Positions 8,073-15,459 of a stretch of DNA of 15,459 nucleotides are shown piece by piece. Origin of the DNA: Haemophilus parainfluenzae (GTDB taxonomy: Bacteria; Pseudomonadota; Gammaproteobacteria; Enterobacterales; Pasteurellaceae); contig JAGZRY010000017.1 in the NCBI GenBank assembly GCA_018381425.1, forward strand, positions 1-15,459, written 5' to 3'. The translations under genes and the position numbers were made by a program. The notes beneath the pieces were generated by a model. That model was not told where the DNA came from and searched no databases. It saw only the letters and a list, made by a program, of their open reading frames with translations. How positions within the stretch are numbered: position 1 is the stretch's first letter; each line of letters opens with the position of its first letter.

Positions 8073-8227
8073 AGATAAATAATAAAAATAACACATCACA
8101 CATAACAACCGTGACGCAATCGATTAAATAGCGATCACAAAGATACCACTTATTTAGTACGAGTAAAGATTTAAGAGATGTTTTTTATAAAATTTGATGA
8201 AAACTTGATGCAGATTAAAAAATAACT

Positions 8228-9163
8228 TTAAGAATGAAGAAATTGATTCACGCGTTCAAGCACCGCTTTTCTTACGTTATCCTTTTCAAAAAGGATTTCA
8301 TGCATTGCTTGAGGTACAAGCATGGATTCTGCATGCGGAAAAAGTGCGGTCAATTTTTCAAGATTTTTGTTATCCACAATTTTTTCTTTTTCCGCTTGTA
8401 AAATAAGCACGAGTGTTTCCACTCTTGGAATGATTTTAGGGAGCGCTTTTATTGCATTTAAACACAAATGTACCCAACGGAATGTCGGGCCACCTAAGTG
8501 AATAGCAGCGCGTTTTCGATTAACTCTATTCATCCATTTCATTCGCGTTTTAGAATGGCTAAGTTCATTAAGGTTTAAATCTGCTGGTTTGTAATGTCCT
8601 TTACCAAAAACATAGCGATGACCTTGACCAAATGCCATCATCGTTGCAATGATGACTTCATCTCGTAATGGATGTTTCATGGGAACACCAAAGAAAGGCG
8701 AAGAAAGCACTGCCTTTTTAATATGATGATCGTAATTGGCTAGATAATAGGTGGAAATCAAAGCGCCGAGGGAGTGCGCAAGAATATATTGCGCTTGATA
8801 AGCATAAAGTGCAGTCGTTTTTTCAATGATTTTTGCCATATCATCGGTATAAAAACGAAACTCATCTAAATGCCCTTTTTGAGGAATAATACGCTGTGAA
8901 TAGCCTTGTCCTCGATGATCAAAAAGCAAAACATCATAACCTTGTTGGTAAAAGTCGTAAGCCAACTCGGTCCATTTCAGCATATTTTCTGCTCGGCCAT
9001 TCACCAAAATCATCAATTTTCTGACCGCACTTTCAGGCTGAACTAAATGACGATAAGCCAATTTGATATTTCGTTCACCAGAAAGATATTGCGTCGGAAA
9101 TTGCTCAAAAAAAGGCAATAACTCTGCAAGAGCAAATTGATGAAAATGGGGTTCTCTGATCAT
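8228..9163 (-). CDS. pldB: Lysophospholipase L2-like alpha/beta hydrolase
   Basis: Serine hydrolase expected to remove the remaining acyl chain from lysophospholipids at the inner membrane. The protein has 311 residues; E. coli PldB is about 340. The nucleophile elbow is AHSLGA with Ser131, followed by the expected acid D264 (AEKEKIVDN) and His288 (AMHEI), completing the triad; the FDHRGQGYS loop (81-89) is characteristic of the PldB/monoglyceride lipase group. There is no signal peptide. It lies 53 bp downstream of asd on the same strand, across a hairpin terminator, the same neighbour order as in H. influenzae. The Shine-Dalgarno before the ATG is weak. Two uptake signals lie inside the coding sequence. 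Family is clear; the exact lipid substrate is inferred from homology. Confidence 0.85.
   Translation of the reverse strand: MIREPHFHQFALAELLPFFEQFPTQYLSGERNIKLAYRHLVQPESAVRKLMILVNGRAENMLKWTELAYDFYQQGYDVLLFDHRGQGYSQRIIPQKGHLDEFRFYTDDMAKIIEKTTALYAYQAQYILAHSLGALISTYYLANYDHHIKKAVLSSPFFGVPMKHPLRDEVIIATMMAFGQGHRYVFGKGHYKPADLNLNELSHSKTRMKWMNRVNRKRAAIHLGGPTFRWVHLCLNAIKALPKIIPRVETLVLILQAEKEKIVDNKNLEKLTALFPHAESMLVPQAMHEILFEKDNVRKAVLERVNQFLHS
8342..8350 (+). repeat. DNA uptake signal sequence inside pldB
   Basis: Exact AAGTGCGGT followed by CAATTTTT, matching the extended consensus. It lies near the 3' end of pldB, antisense to the gene. Confidence 0.85.
9024..9032 (-). repeat. DNA uptake signal sequence inside pldB
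   Basis: Exact ACCGCACTT on the plus strand, that is AAGTGCGGT on the minus strand, within the 5' part of pldB (residues around 44-49, ESAVRK). Confidence 0.85.
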
Positions 9164-9176
9164 AATTTTCTAATGA

Positions 9177-9201
9177 AAAGGGCGTAGTGAATACGCCCTT
9201 T
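9177..9201 (-). terminator. Hairpin terminator between asd and pldB
   Basis: AAAGGGCGTA (9177-9186), a 5-base loop and TACGCCCTTT (9192-9201) give a perfect 10-bp stem. On the minus strand it begins 15 bases after the asd stop codon and ends in a T4 run, so it terminates or attenuates asd transcription ahead of pldB. Confidence 0.75.
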
Positions 9202-9216
9202 GTCGTGAAAGTAAAC

Positions 9217-10332
9217 TTATGCCACCAATTGTTTTAAGATACGACGAACTGGCTCTGCAGCACCCCATAATAATTGGTCACCCACAGTAAAGGCTGCCAA
9301 ATATTCAGGCCCCATTGCCAATTTACGTAAACGACCAACCGGTACGCTTAATGTACCTGTTACTTTAGCTGGGGTTAATTCACGTAATGTGGTTTCTTTG
9401 TCATTTGTAATCACTTTCACCCATTCGTTGTGAGACGCTAAAATTTGTTCAATTTCTTCTAATGGTAAGTCTTTTTTCAGTTTGATAGTGAATGCTTGGC
9501 TATGGCAACGTAATGCACCGATACGTACGCATAAACCATCAACAGGAATTGGATTGTCGCTTAAACCTAAGATTTTGTTGGTTTCTGCATAGCCTTTCCA
9601 TTCTTCTTTAGTTTGTCCGGTTTCTGGAAGAAGCTTGTCAATCCAAGGGATTAAACTACCACCTAATGCCGCACCGAAGTTATCCGTTGGGAAGCTATCA
9701 GAACGCATTTCTGCCGTCACTTTACGTTCAATATCTAAAATAGATGAAGCAGGGTCTTTTAATTCACTTGAAACTGCTTGTTCTAATAAACCCATTTGTG
9801 AAAGTAATTCACGCATATTTTTTGCGCCAGCACCTGAAGCCGCTTGGTAAGTTGCCACAGATACCCATTCCACTAAATCTTTTTCAAATAAACCACCGAT
9901 AGCCATCAACATTAAGCTCACGGTACAGTTACCGCCTACGAAGGTTTTAATGCCTTTTTTCAAACCTTCAGAAATCACGTGTTGATTTACAGGATCAAGC
10001 ACGATAATTGCATCATCTTTCATACGTAGTGCAGAAGCGGCATCAACCCAATAGCCATCCCAACCTGTTGCTTTTAATTTTGGATAAACTTCATTGGTAT
10101 AGTCGCCACCTTGGCAAGTCACGATAATGTCTAATTTTTTAAGTTCTTCAATGTCGAATGCGTTTTTAAGCTCACCCGCCTCTTTGCCTGCGAATACAGG
10201 GGCTTTTTGACCTGCTTGTGAAGTTGTAAAAAATACGGGATTAAGATTCGCAAAATCATTTTCCTGCGACATACGATCCATTAATACGGAACCGACCATT
10301 CCGCGCCAACCGATAAAACCAACGTTTTTCAT
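9217..10332 (-). CDS. asd: Aspartate-semialdehyde dehydrogenase (EC 1.2.1.11)
   Basis: Cytosolic NADPH enzyme reducing L-aspartyl phosphate to aspartate semialdehyde, the branch precursor for diaminopimelate/lysine, threonine and methionine. The 371-residue length equals that of the H. influenzae enzyme. The N-terminal nucleotide-binding motif is [12 protein letters not shown] (6-17), the catalytic cysteine is C136 in GGNCTVSLM, substrate-binding R270 lies in [13 protein letters not shown], and the acid/base histidine is H277. All active-site residues are present. A good AAGGA Shine-Dalgarno precedes the ATG by 8 bases. In the 131-bp gap to rimO a weak promoter (TTGATT, 17 bp, TAATTA) can be seen; no lysine riboswitch fits there. 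It is followed by pldB after a hairpin. Confidence 0.97.
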   Translation of the reverse strand: MKNVGFIGWRGMVGSVLMDRMSQENDFANLNPVFFTTSQAGQKAPVFAGKEAGELKNAFDIEELKKLDIIVTCQGGDYTNEVYPKLKATGWDGYWVDAASALRMKDDAIIVLDPVNQHVISEGLKKGIKTFVGGNCTVSLMLMAIGGLFEKDLVEWVSVATYQAASGAGAKNMRELLSQMGLLEQAVSSELKDPASSILDIERKVTAEMRSDSFPTDNFGAALGGSLIPWIDKLLPETGQTKEEWKGYAETNKILGLSDNPIPVDGLCVRIGALRCHSQAFTIKLKKDLPLEEIEQILASHNEWVKVITNDKETTLRELTPAKVTGTLSVPVGRLRKLAMGPEYLAAFTVGDQLLWGAAEPVRRILKQLVA

Positions 10333-10463
10333 GAGTTTTTCCTTATTTTATGTTGTGTTGAATGGGTCTATTAATTACAGGCTTTATGCTACAAAATCAA
10401 GTTTTTTTAGAAAAAAACAACTGATTTACTTAACTAACCACCAAGACTAAATCAACTGAATAA

Positions 10464-11801
10464 CTAAAAGCTACCCCATAAATCATATTCATCTGAATGG
10501 GTGATGGTTACTTTAATAAATTCGCCTACTTTCACAGGCGTACCACTTAGATTTTCAATATAAACTAAACCATCAACTTCTGGTGCATCAGCTTTTGTAC
10601 GGCCTATAATACCTTCGTCATCAATTTCATCCACAATTACATCAAACGTTTGGCCAATTTTTCGTTTTAATCGTTCAGCCGAAATTTCTTGTTGCAACTG
10701 CATAAAGCGGTGGAAACGTTCTTCTTTTACCTCTTCAGGCACTTGGTCGGCCATTTCAGTTGCAGGAGCGCCTTCTACTGGGCTAAATTTGAAACAGCCT
10801 ACACGATCAAGTTGTGCTTCTTTTAAGAAATCCAATAACATTTGGAAATCTTCTTCTGTTTCACCCGGGAAACCTACAATGAAAGTTGAACGCAAGGTTA
10901 AATCTGGACAAATCTCACGCCATTGTTTGATACGCTCTAAAGTGCGGTCAATTTTTCCTGGTCTTTTCATCGCTTTTAAAATTTTTGGACTCGCGTGTTG
11001 TAATGGAATATCCAAATAAGGCAACAATAAACCTTCCGCTATTAATGGAATTAAATCATCTACGTGAGGATAAGGATAAACGTAATGTAAACGCACCCAA
11101 ATACCTAATTTACCAAGCTGTTTACACAAGGTCATTAAGTCATTTTTAATTGGCATACCATTCCAGAAAGCCGTTTTCACGCCACCTTCTTTGCGTTGTG
11201 TATCCATCGCATAAGCTGAAGTATCTTGTGAAACGACCAACAATTCTTTCACACCCGCGTCAGCAAGACGTTTTGCTTCATCCAATACTTGCGTGATAGA
11301 GCGACTTTCTAAATCCCCACGTAATGAAGGGATTATACAGAATGTACAACGATGATCACAGCCTTCTGAGATTTTCAAATAAGCGTAGTGTTTTGGTGTC
11401 AATTTCACCCCTTGTTTTGGTACAAGGCTGGTGTAAGGATTATGCTCTGGTTTAGGAACATACTTGTGTACTTGTGCCATTACCGTTTCATAACTATGCG
11501 GACCGCTCACTTCCAATACTTTCGGGTGAACTTGGCGAATTTGATCTTCTTTCGCACCCAAGCAGCCGGTCACAATCACGCGTCCGTTTTCTTCCAACGC
11601 CTCTCCAATGGCTTCTAGAGATTCTTGCACGGCACTATCAATAAAGCCGCAAGTATTCACAATGACCAAGTCTACATTTTCGTAACTTGGCACAATGTTA
11701 TATCCATCTGTACGTAATTCGGTCAGAATACGTTCGGAATCCACTAAATTTTTAGGACACCCTAAACTTACAAAGCCAATATTCGGCGTTGATTTTTGCA
11801 T
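10464..11801 (-). CDS. rimO: Ribosomal protein S12 methylthiotransferase RimO
   Basis: Radical-SAM enzyme that adds a methylthio group to the conserved aspartate (Asp88 in E. coli) of ribosomal protein S12. I choose the ATG at 11801 (445 residues, [10 protein letters not shown]), which matches the usual start of the Haemophilus protein; the frame can be extended nine codons to a TTG at 11828. The N-terminal UPF0004 domain carries the first cluster's cysteines C15 (SLGCPKN), C51 (NTCGFID) and C80 (TGCLGAKE). The radical-SAM motif GCDHRCTFC gives C148, C152 and C155. The rest of the barrel ([26 protein letters not shown]) and a C-terminal TRAM domain (about 380-445) are intact. It is divergent from the MgtC-family gene, sharing a 162-bp intergenic region with a -10-like TAAAAT (11842-11837). 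Confidence 0.97.
   Translation of the reverse strand: MQKSTPNIGFVSLGCPKNLVDSERILTELRTDGYNIVPSYENVDLVIVNTCGFIDSAVQESLEAIGEALEENGRVIVTGCLGAKEDQIRQVHPKVLEVSGPHSYETVMAQVHKYVPKPEHNPYTSLVPKQGVKLTPKHYAYLKISEGCDHRCTFCIIPSLRGDLESRSITQVLDEAKRLADAGVKELLVVSQDTSAYAMDTQRKEGGVKTAFWNGMPIKNDLMTLCKQLGKLGIWVRLHYVYPYPHVDDLIPLIAEGLLLPYLDIPLQHASPKILKAMKRPGKIDRTLERIKQWREICPDLTLRSTFIVGFPGETEEDFQMLLDFLKEAQLDRVGCFKFSPVEGAPATEMADQVPEEVKEERFHRFMQLQQEISAERLKRKIGQTFDVIVDEIDDEGIIGRTKADAPEVDGLVYIENLSGTPVKVGEFIKVTITHSDEYDLWGSF
10940..10948 (+). repeat. DNA uptake signal sequence inside rimO
   Basis: Exact AAGTGCGGT followed by CAATTTTT, antisense to rimO in the middle of the radical-SAM domain coding region. Confidence 0.85.
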
Positions 11802-11963
11802 AAATTTATTCTCAGCTATATCTTTCAAAGCTCTAGATTTTACTCAATTTCAAGCCGAAAGGCGATAAATTAAAGGTAAATTGATTGTAAATTTGCCCAT
11901 TAAAGTCCTTTTTTCAGGTAGAATAACGCCCGTTTTTTTTATTTACTCATATTCATTATTAAC

Positions 11964-12680
11964 ATGGAAAATTCTTTTCTTTTTTCGACCGCTCTTGAAC
12001 AGACGGCTTATTTACTTATCCTAGGGAAAATGCTACTTGCACTTGTACTTGGCGGGATTATCGGCTTAGAACGTGAACTTAAACACAAACCGGTTGGCGT
12101 CAAAACCTGTGCCATTATTGCGGTGACGACTTGTGTACTGACTATTGTATCCATTCAAGCCGCAGAACATTATGCGCAAGTTTCAGATAATATTCGAACT
12201 GACCCTATGCGACTTGCCGCACAGGTAATCAGTGGTATTGGTTTTTTAGGTGCAGGGGTAATTTTACACAAGAAAAATGATGCTATTTCTGGCTTAACCA
12301 CTGCAGCCATTATTTGGGCTGCGGCGGCTATCGGTGTGGCAACAGGTGCAGGCTTTATTTTTGATGCCATTATTGCCACTTTAATGATTTTAATCGCTAT
12401 CCGTATTAGCCCGATTGTGCAGCGTTATGTTCGCCGTAAAACCTATAAAAAGCGTACTCGCTTGGCTATTCAACTGAGCTCTGCAAACGGCATCAGTAAA
12501 GTAACAGATTTATTATTGAAACATGACTACCGCATTGAAAATATCTCGGTAAAAGACCAAGCGAGCGGCGAAGTTCGCTTGCAAGTGAGATGCTACAACA
12601 TTGATAATGAAATGCTAAAAGATGTCTATACTCTGTTAAAAACAGAAGATGAAGTACTGAGTGTGGATGTAGAAAATTAA
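11964..12680 (+). CDS. MgtC/SapB-family inner-membrane protein
   Basis: A 238-residue membrane protein of the MgtC/SapB family (YhiD-like). Hydrophobic helices occupy about residues 14-35, 47-66, 86-103, 107-125 and 128-148. Family hallmarks are GGIIGLERELKHKPVGVKT (30-48) and the core DPMRLAAQVISGIGFLGAGVIL (80-101), where MgtC proteins keep R, Q and the GIGFLGAG run. A soluble C-terminal domain (about 160-238) follows, ACT-like in pattern. Better known members affect magnesium limitation, F-ATPase activity or virulence, but many homologues are uncharacterised, so no process is assigned. There is no visible Shine-Dalgarno before the ATG, although a -10-like TAGAAT lies at 11919-11924. It is 73 bp upstream of mutS on the same strand and may be co-transcribed. 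Confidence 0.88.
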   Translation: MENSFLFSTALEQTAYLLILGKMLLALVLGGIIGLERELKHKPVGVKTCAIIAVTTCVLTIVSIQAAEHYAQVSDNIRTDPMRLAAQVISGIGFLGAGVILHKKNDAISGLTTAAIIWAAAAIGVATGAGFIFDAIIATLMILIAIRISPIVQRYVRRKTYKKRTRLAIQLSSANGISKVTDLLLKHDYRIENISVKDQASGEVRLQVRCYNIDNEMLKDVYTLLKTEDEVLSVDVEN

Positions 12681-12753
12681 AATAACACATAACTTCTATC
12701 GTAAAACCACTACTTGCTAGACAAAAAGTTAAACACTTAAACTGGATAACGTT

Positions 12754-15336
12754 ATGAATTTACAAGACAATTTCGAGCAGCATACGCCGATGATGCAGCA
12801 ATATCTCAAGTTAAAAGCAGAAAATCCTGATATTTTGTTGTTTTATCGAATGGGGGATTTTTATGAGCTTTTTTATGATGATGCAAAAAAAGCGGCGGCG
12901 TTGTTAGATATTTCTTTAACGAAACGTGGACAATCAGCAGGTAATCCAATTCCCATGGCGGGCGTGCCTTATCATGCGGTAGAAGGTTATTTAGCAAAAT
13001 TAGTACAATTAGGTGAACCTGTAGCCATTTGTGAGCAAGTGGGTGATCCCGCCACCTCAAAAGGCCCAGTTGAACGCAAAATTGTACGAATTGTGACACC
13101 AGGTACGGTAAGTGATGAAGCCCTTTTACCAGAACGCCAAGATAACTTAATTGTGGCGGTTTATCAGGAAAAAGAAAAATTTGGTCTAGCCACATTAGAC
13201 ATGACATCTGGACGCTTCCAGCTTTGTGAACCTCATTCAAAAGAAGCCTTGCGAGCTGAATTACAGCGTATTAATCCCGTAGAATTACTTTATTGCGAAG
13301 ATTTTGCTGAAATGGCCATTATCGAACCTTATAAAGGTCTACGTCGTCGTCCAATTTGGGAATTTGAGCTTAGTACCGCGATCTCAGAACTTAATCGTCA
13401 ATTTGGTACGAAAGATTTACGTGCATTTGGTGTAGAAAAATCACCTCTTGGCTTGGCAGCAGCAGGTTGTTTATTACAATATGCAAAAGAAACACAACGT
13501 GCTTCGCTTCCACATATTCAAAGCATCAGTGTTATTCAAAATAACGAGAATATTCAATTAGATGCTGCAACACGCCGAAATTTAGAACTCACTCAAAATC
13601 TTGCGGGTGGTACAGAAAATACGCTGGCTTCGGTATTAGATAAATGTGTGACACCAATGGGTAGCCGTTTGTTAAAACGTTGGATTCATCAGCCTATCCG
13701 TCAAACAGACATTCTATTAAAACGCCAAAAAACCATTGGTGAAATTATTGAGCAAGATTTATATCACGAATTGCAGCCTTATTTGCAACAAGTGGGGGAT
13801 ATGGAACGAATTCTTGCTCGTGTAGCACTGCGTTCCGCACGTCCTCGAGATCTCACGCGTTTACGTACCGCATTAGAACAAATTGAACCGATAAAATCAC
13901 TGATTCATACAAAAACATCATCAAATTTGACCGCACTTTCCGCACAAATTAGTGATTTTTCAGCGCAAATCGAGCTACTTCAAAAAGCAATTATTGAAAC
14001 TCCTCCATTATTAATTCGCGATGGTGGCGTTATTGCTGAAGGCTATAATGCAGAATTAGATGAATGGCGAACCCTTTCCGCTGGCGCAACGCAATATTTA
14101 GAAAATTTAGAACAACGCGAACGAGAAAGCACGGGGATTGATACCTTAAAAATTGGCTTTAATGCGGTGCATGGTTATTACATTCAAATTAGCCAAGGAC
14201 AATCCCATAAAGCACCTATTCATTATGTTCGCCGTCAAACCTTAAAAAATGCCGAGCGCTATATTATTCCTGAATTAAAAGAATACGAAGATAAGGTTTT
14301 AAAATCAAAAGGGGTGGCGCTTGCTTTAGAAAAGCAACTTTATGATGAATTGTTTGATTTATTATTACCACATTTAGGTCAATTACAATTAGCCAGCTTG
14401 GCATTGTCTGAATTAGATGTGTTAGTTAACCTCGCAGAGCGAGCAGAAACCTTAAATTATGTTGCTCCACAATTTAGCGATGAAATTGGTGTAAAAATTG
14501 AAAATGGTCGTCATCCTGTAGTGGAACAAGTCTTAAAAGACCCATTTATTGCTAACCCTGTTAATCTCAATCAGCAGCGTCATTTACTGATTATTACTGG
14601 CCCAAATATGGGCGGTAAAAGTACCTATATGCGTCAAACCGCTTTAATTACATTAATGGCGTATATAGGCAGTTTTGTGCCGGCTGATAGCGCGGTTATT
14701 GGGCAAATAGATCGTATTTTTACTCGAATTGGTGCCTCTGATGATTTAGCCTCGGGTCGTTCTACATTTATGGTAGAAATGACCGAAATGGCTAATATTC
14801 TTCATCAAGCCACTTCGCAAAGTTTGGTTCTTATTGATGAAATTGGACGAGGCACTTCTACTTATGATGGGCTTTCTTTAGCTTGGGCTTGTGCTGAATG
14901 GTTGGCGAAGAAAACTCGTTCACTTACATTATTTGCGACTCATTATTTTGAACTCACTGCACTGCCAGAACAAATTGAAGGCATTGCTAATATTCATTTA
15001 GATGCATTAGAACATAACAATACCATCGCCTTTATGCACGCGGTTCAAGACGGTGCGGCAAGTAAAAGTTATGGCCTTGCTGTTGCAGCACTGGCTGGTG
15101 TGCCTCAATCTGTCATTAAACTGGCGAAGCAAAAATTGCATCAATTAGAAAAATTGTCGGCACAAAATGGTGATCAACAAATTCAACATTTAAGAGCGTT
15201 AAATCAACATCAAGGTGAATTGGCTTTTGAAGCAGAACCGGATGCTTTACGCGAAGCCATTGAGCAACTTGATCCAGATGAGTTAAGTCCAAAACAAGCC
15301 TTAGCTTATCTGTATCAATTGAAGAAAATGCTGTAA
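12754..15336 (+). CDS. mutS: DNA mismatch repair protein MutS
   Basis: ATPase that recognises mismatches and small loops and recruits MutL. It is 860 residues, about the length of other Haemophilus MutS proteins. The mismatch-reading Phe-X-Glu motif is F36-Y37-E38 (GDFYELF). Connector, core/lever and clamp domains follow. Walker A is GPNMGGKS at 616-623, Walker B is [13 protein letters not shown] with D695/E696, and ATHYFEL follows; the C-terminal tetramerisation segment ([18 protein letters not shown]) is intact. The gene is complete, with no frameshift, so no mutator phenotype is predicted. The Shine-Dalgarno (GGAT, about 8 bases upstream) is modest. An uptake signal in the coding sequence encodes LTALS (around residues 392-396). 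Confidence 0.98.
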   Translation: MNLQDNFEQHTPMMQQYLKLKAENPDILLFYRMGDFYELFYDDAKKAAALLDISLTKRGQSAGNPIPMAGVPYHAVEGYLAKLVQLGEPVAICEQVGDPATSKGPVERKIVRIVTPGTVSDEALLPERQDNLIVAVYQEKEKFGLATLDMTSGRFQLCEPHSKEALRAELQRINPVELLYCEDFAEMAIIEPYKGLRRRPIWEFELSTAISELNRQFGTKDLRAFGVEKSPLGLAAAGCLLQYAKETQRASLPHIQSISVIQNNENIQLDAATRRNLELTQNLAGGTENTLASVLDKCVTPMGSRLLKRWIHQPIRQTDILLKRQKTIGEIIEQDLYHELQPYLQQVGDMERILARVALRSARPRDLTRLRTALEQIEPIKSLIHTKTSSNLTALSAQISDFSAQIELLQKAIIETPPLLIRDGGVIAEGYNAELDEWRTLSAGATQYLENLEQRERESTGIDTLKIGFNAVHGYYIQISQGQSHKAPIHYVRRQTLKNAERYIIPELKEYEDKVLKSKGVALALEKQLYDELFDLLLPHLGQLQLASLALSELDVLVNLAERAETLNYVAPQFSDEIGVKIENGRHPVVEQVLKDPFIANPVNLNQQRHLLIITGPNMGGKSTYMRQTALITLMAYIGSFVPADSAVIGQIDRIFTRIGASDDLASGRSTFMVEMTEMANILHQATSQSLVLIDEIGRGTSTYDGLSLAWACAEWLAKKTRSLTLFATHYFELTALPEQIEGIANIHLDALEHNNTIAFMHAVQDGAASKSYGLAVAALAGVPQSVIKLAKQKLHQLEKLSAQNGDQQIQHLRALNQHQGELAFEAEPDALREAIEQLDPDELSPKQALAYLYQLKKML
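13930..13938 (-). repeat. DNA uptake signal sequence inside mutS
   Basis: Exact ACCGCACTT on the plus strand, read in the frame giving Thr-Ala-Leu within mutS, one of the usual frames by which uptake signals are accommodated in coding sequence. Confidence 0.85.
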
Positions 15337-15369
15337 GAAATAAAAAGAGCGGTCAAAAAATTCGGTATT

Positions 15370-15418
15370 ATGTAGCAGTTGCACAAAGATTTAATTTGTT
15401 GTTTCTGCTACATTTTCT
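15370..15418 (+). terminator. Probable terminator after mutS
   Basis: ATGTAGCAG (15370-15378) and CTGCTACAT (15405-15413) form a 9-bp stem around a 26-base loop that can itself fold further (ACAAA with TTTGT), followed by TTTCTT. A near-miss uptake signal (AAGAGCGGT, 15348-15356) lies between the mutS stop and this hairpin. Confidence 0.6.
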
Positions 15419-15450
15419 TATCTTTTATGTACGAAAGGTAAGAATAGTCA

Positions 15451-15459
15451 ATGACAAAA
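15451..15459 (+). CDS. Start of a further gene (first three codons only)
   Basis: ATG ACA AAA at the window edge, preceded by AAAGGTAAG about 11 bases upstream, a plausible but distant Shine-Dalgarno. It follows the mutS terminator. Nothing can be said of the product. Confidence 0.35.

Noticed and set aside
8061..8108. Upstream ATG adding 16 residues to the DASS transporter
   Set aside because: No ribosome binding site and an atypical Cys/Tyr-rich extension that spans the real AGGAG site.
8807..8815. Uptake signal AAGTGCAGT in pldB
   Set aside because: One mismatch in the 9-bp core; counted as degenerate, not as a functional copy.
10333..10463. Lysine riboswitch upstream of asd
   Set aside because: The gap is only 131 bp, AT-rich, and shows none of the multi-helix structure of a lysine riboswitch.
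11802..11828. TTG start extending RimO by nine residues
   Set aside because: The extra residues are not typical of RimO, and the ATG at 11801 gives the usual N terminus for Haemophilus.

Overview
The window looks like a chromosomal segment of a Pasteurellaceae bacterium, most likely Haemophilus (H. parainfluenzae-like). The evidence is eleven exact copies of the Haemophilus DNA uptake signal AAGTGCGGT (both orientations), an AT-rich base composition, and housekeeping proteins (Asd, RimO, MutS, PldB) that read like their H. influenzae counterparts, including the adjacent asd-pldB pair. The species call is inference.

Layout. 1-1403 (minus): 5' part of a two-partner-secretion outer-membrane transporter (TpsB, ShlB/FhaC/HxuB type), cut by the window edge. 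1404-2167: AT-rich stretch with a hairpin terminator made from two uptake signals and a degenerate, unrecognised gene. 2168-2845 (plus): YheO-like PAS/HTH regulator. 2906-5660 (minus): a two-gene tyrosine catabolic unit, tyrosine phenol-lyase (tpl) followed by a TyrP-type tyrosine permease. 5661-6214: tpl control region (class II CRP promoter, palindromes) and an imperfect 5'-leader repeat. 6215-6517 (plus): small glycine-zipper, His-rich lipoprotein. 6606-8060 (minus): DASS-family dicarboxylate/anion transporter. 8228-9163 and 9217-10332 (minus): pldB and asd. 10464-11801 (minus): rimO. 11964-12680 and 12754-15336 (plus): MgtC/SapB-family membrane protein and mutS, then the first codons of a further gene.

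The most informative part is 2.1-5.8 kb. The pyridoxal-phosphate lyase would be easy to label tryptophanase because it belongs to that family, but its sequence, including the tyrosine-specific Thr and Arg positions, is that of tyrosine phenol-lyase. With the TyrP-type permease it forms an import-and-cleave module: tyrosine in, then phenol, pyruvate and ammonium. The promoter has a near-ideal CRP site in class II position, no tnaC-like leader peptide and no recognisable TyrR box. The neighbouring PAS/HTH regulator is a candidate local controller. The region is bounded by uptake-signal hairpin terminators, compatible with movement by natural transformation.

The rest is ordinary Pasteurellaceae core: lysine/threonine/methionine biosynthesis (asd), phospholipid turnover (pldB), ribosomal protein S12 modification (rimO) and mismatch repair (mutS). 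I saw no tRNA, rRNA, CRISPR, insertion sequence or prophage gene.
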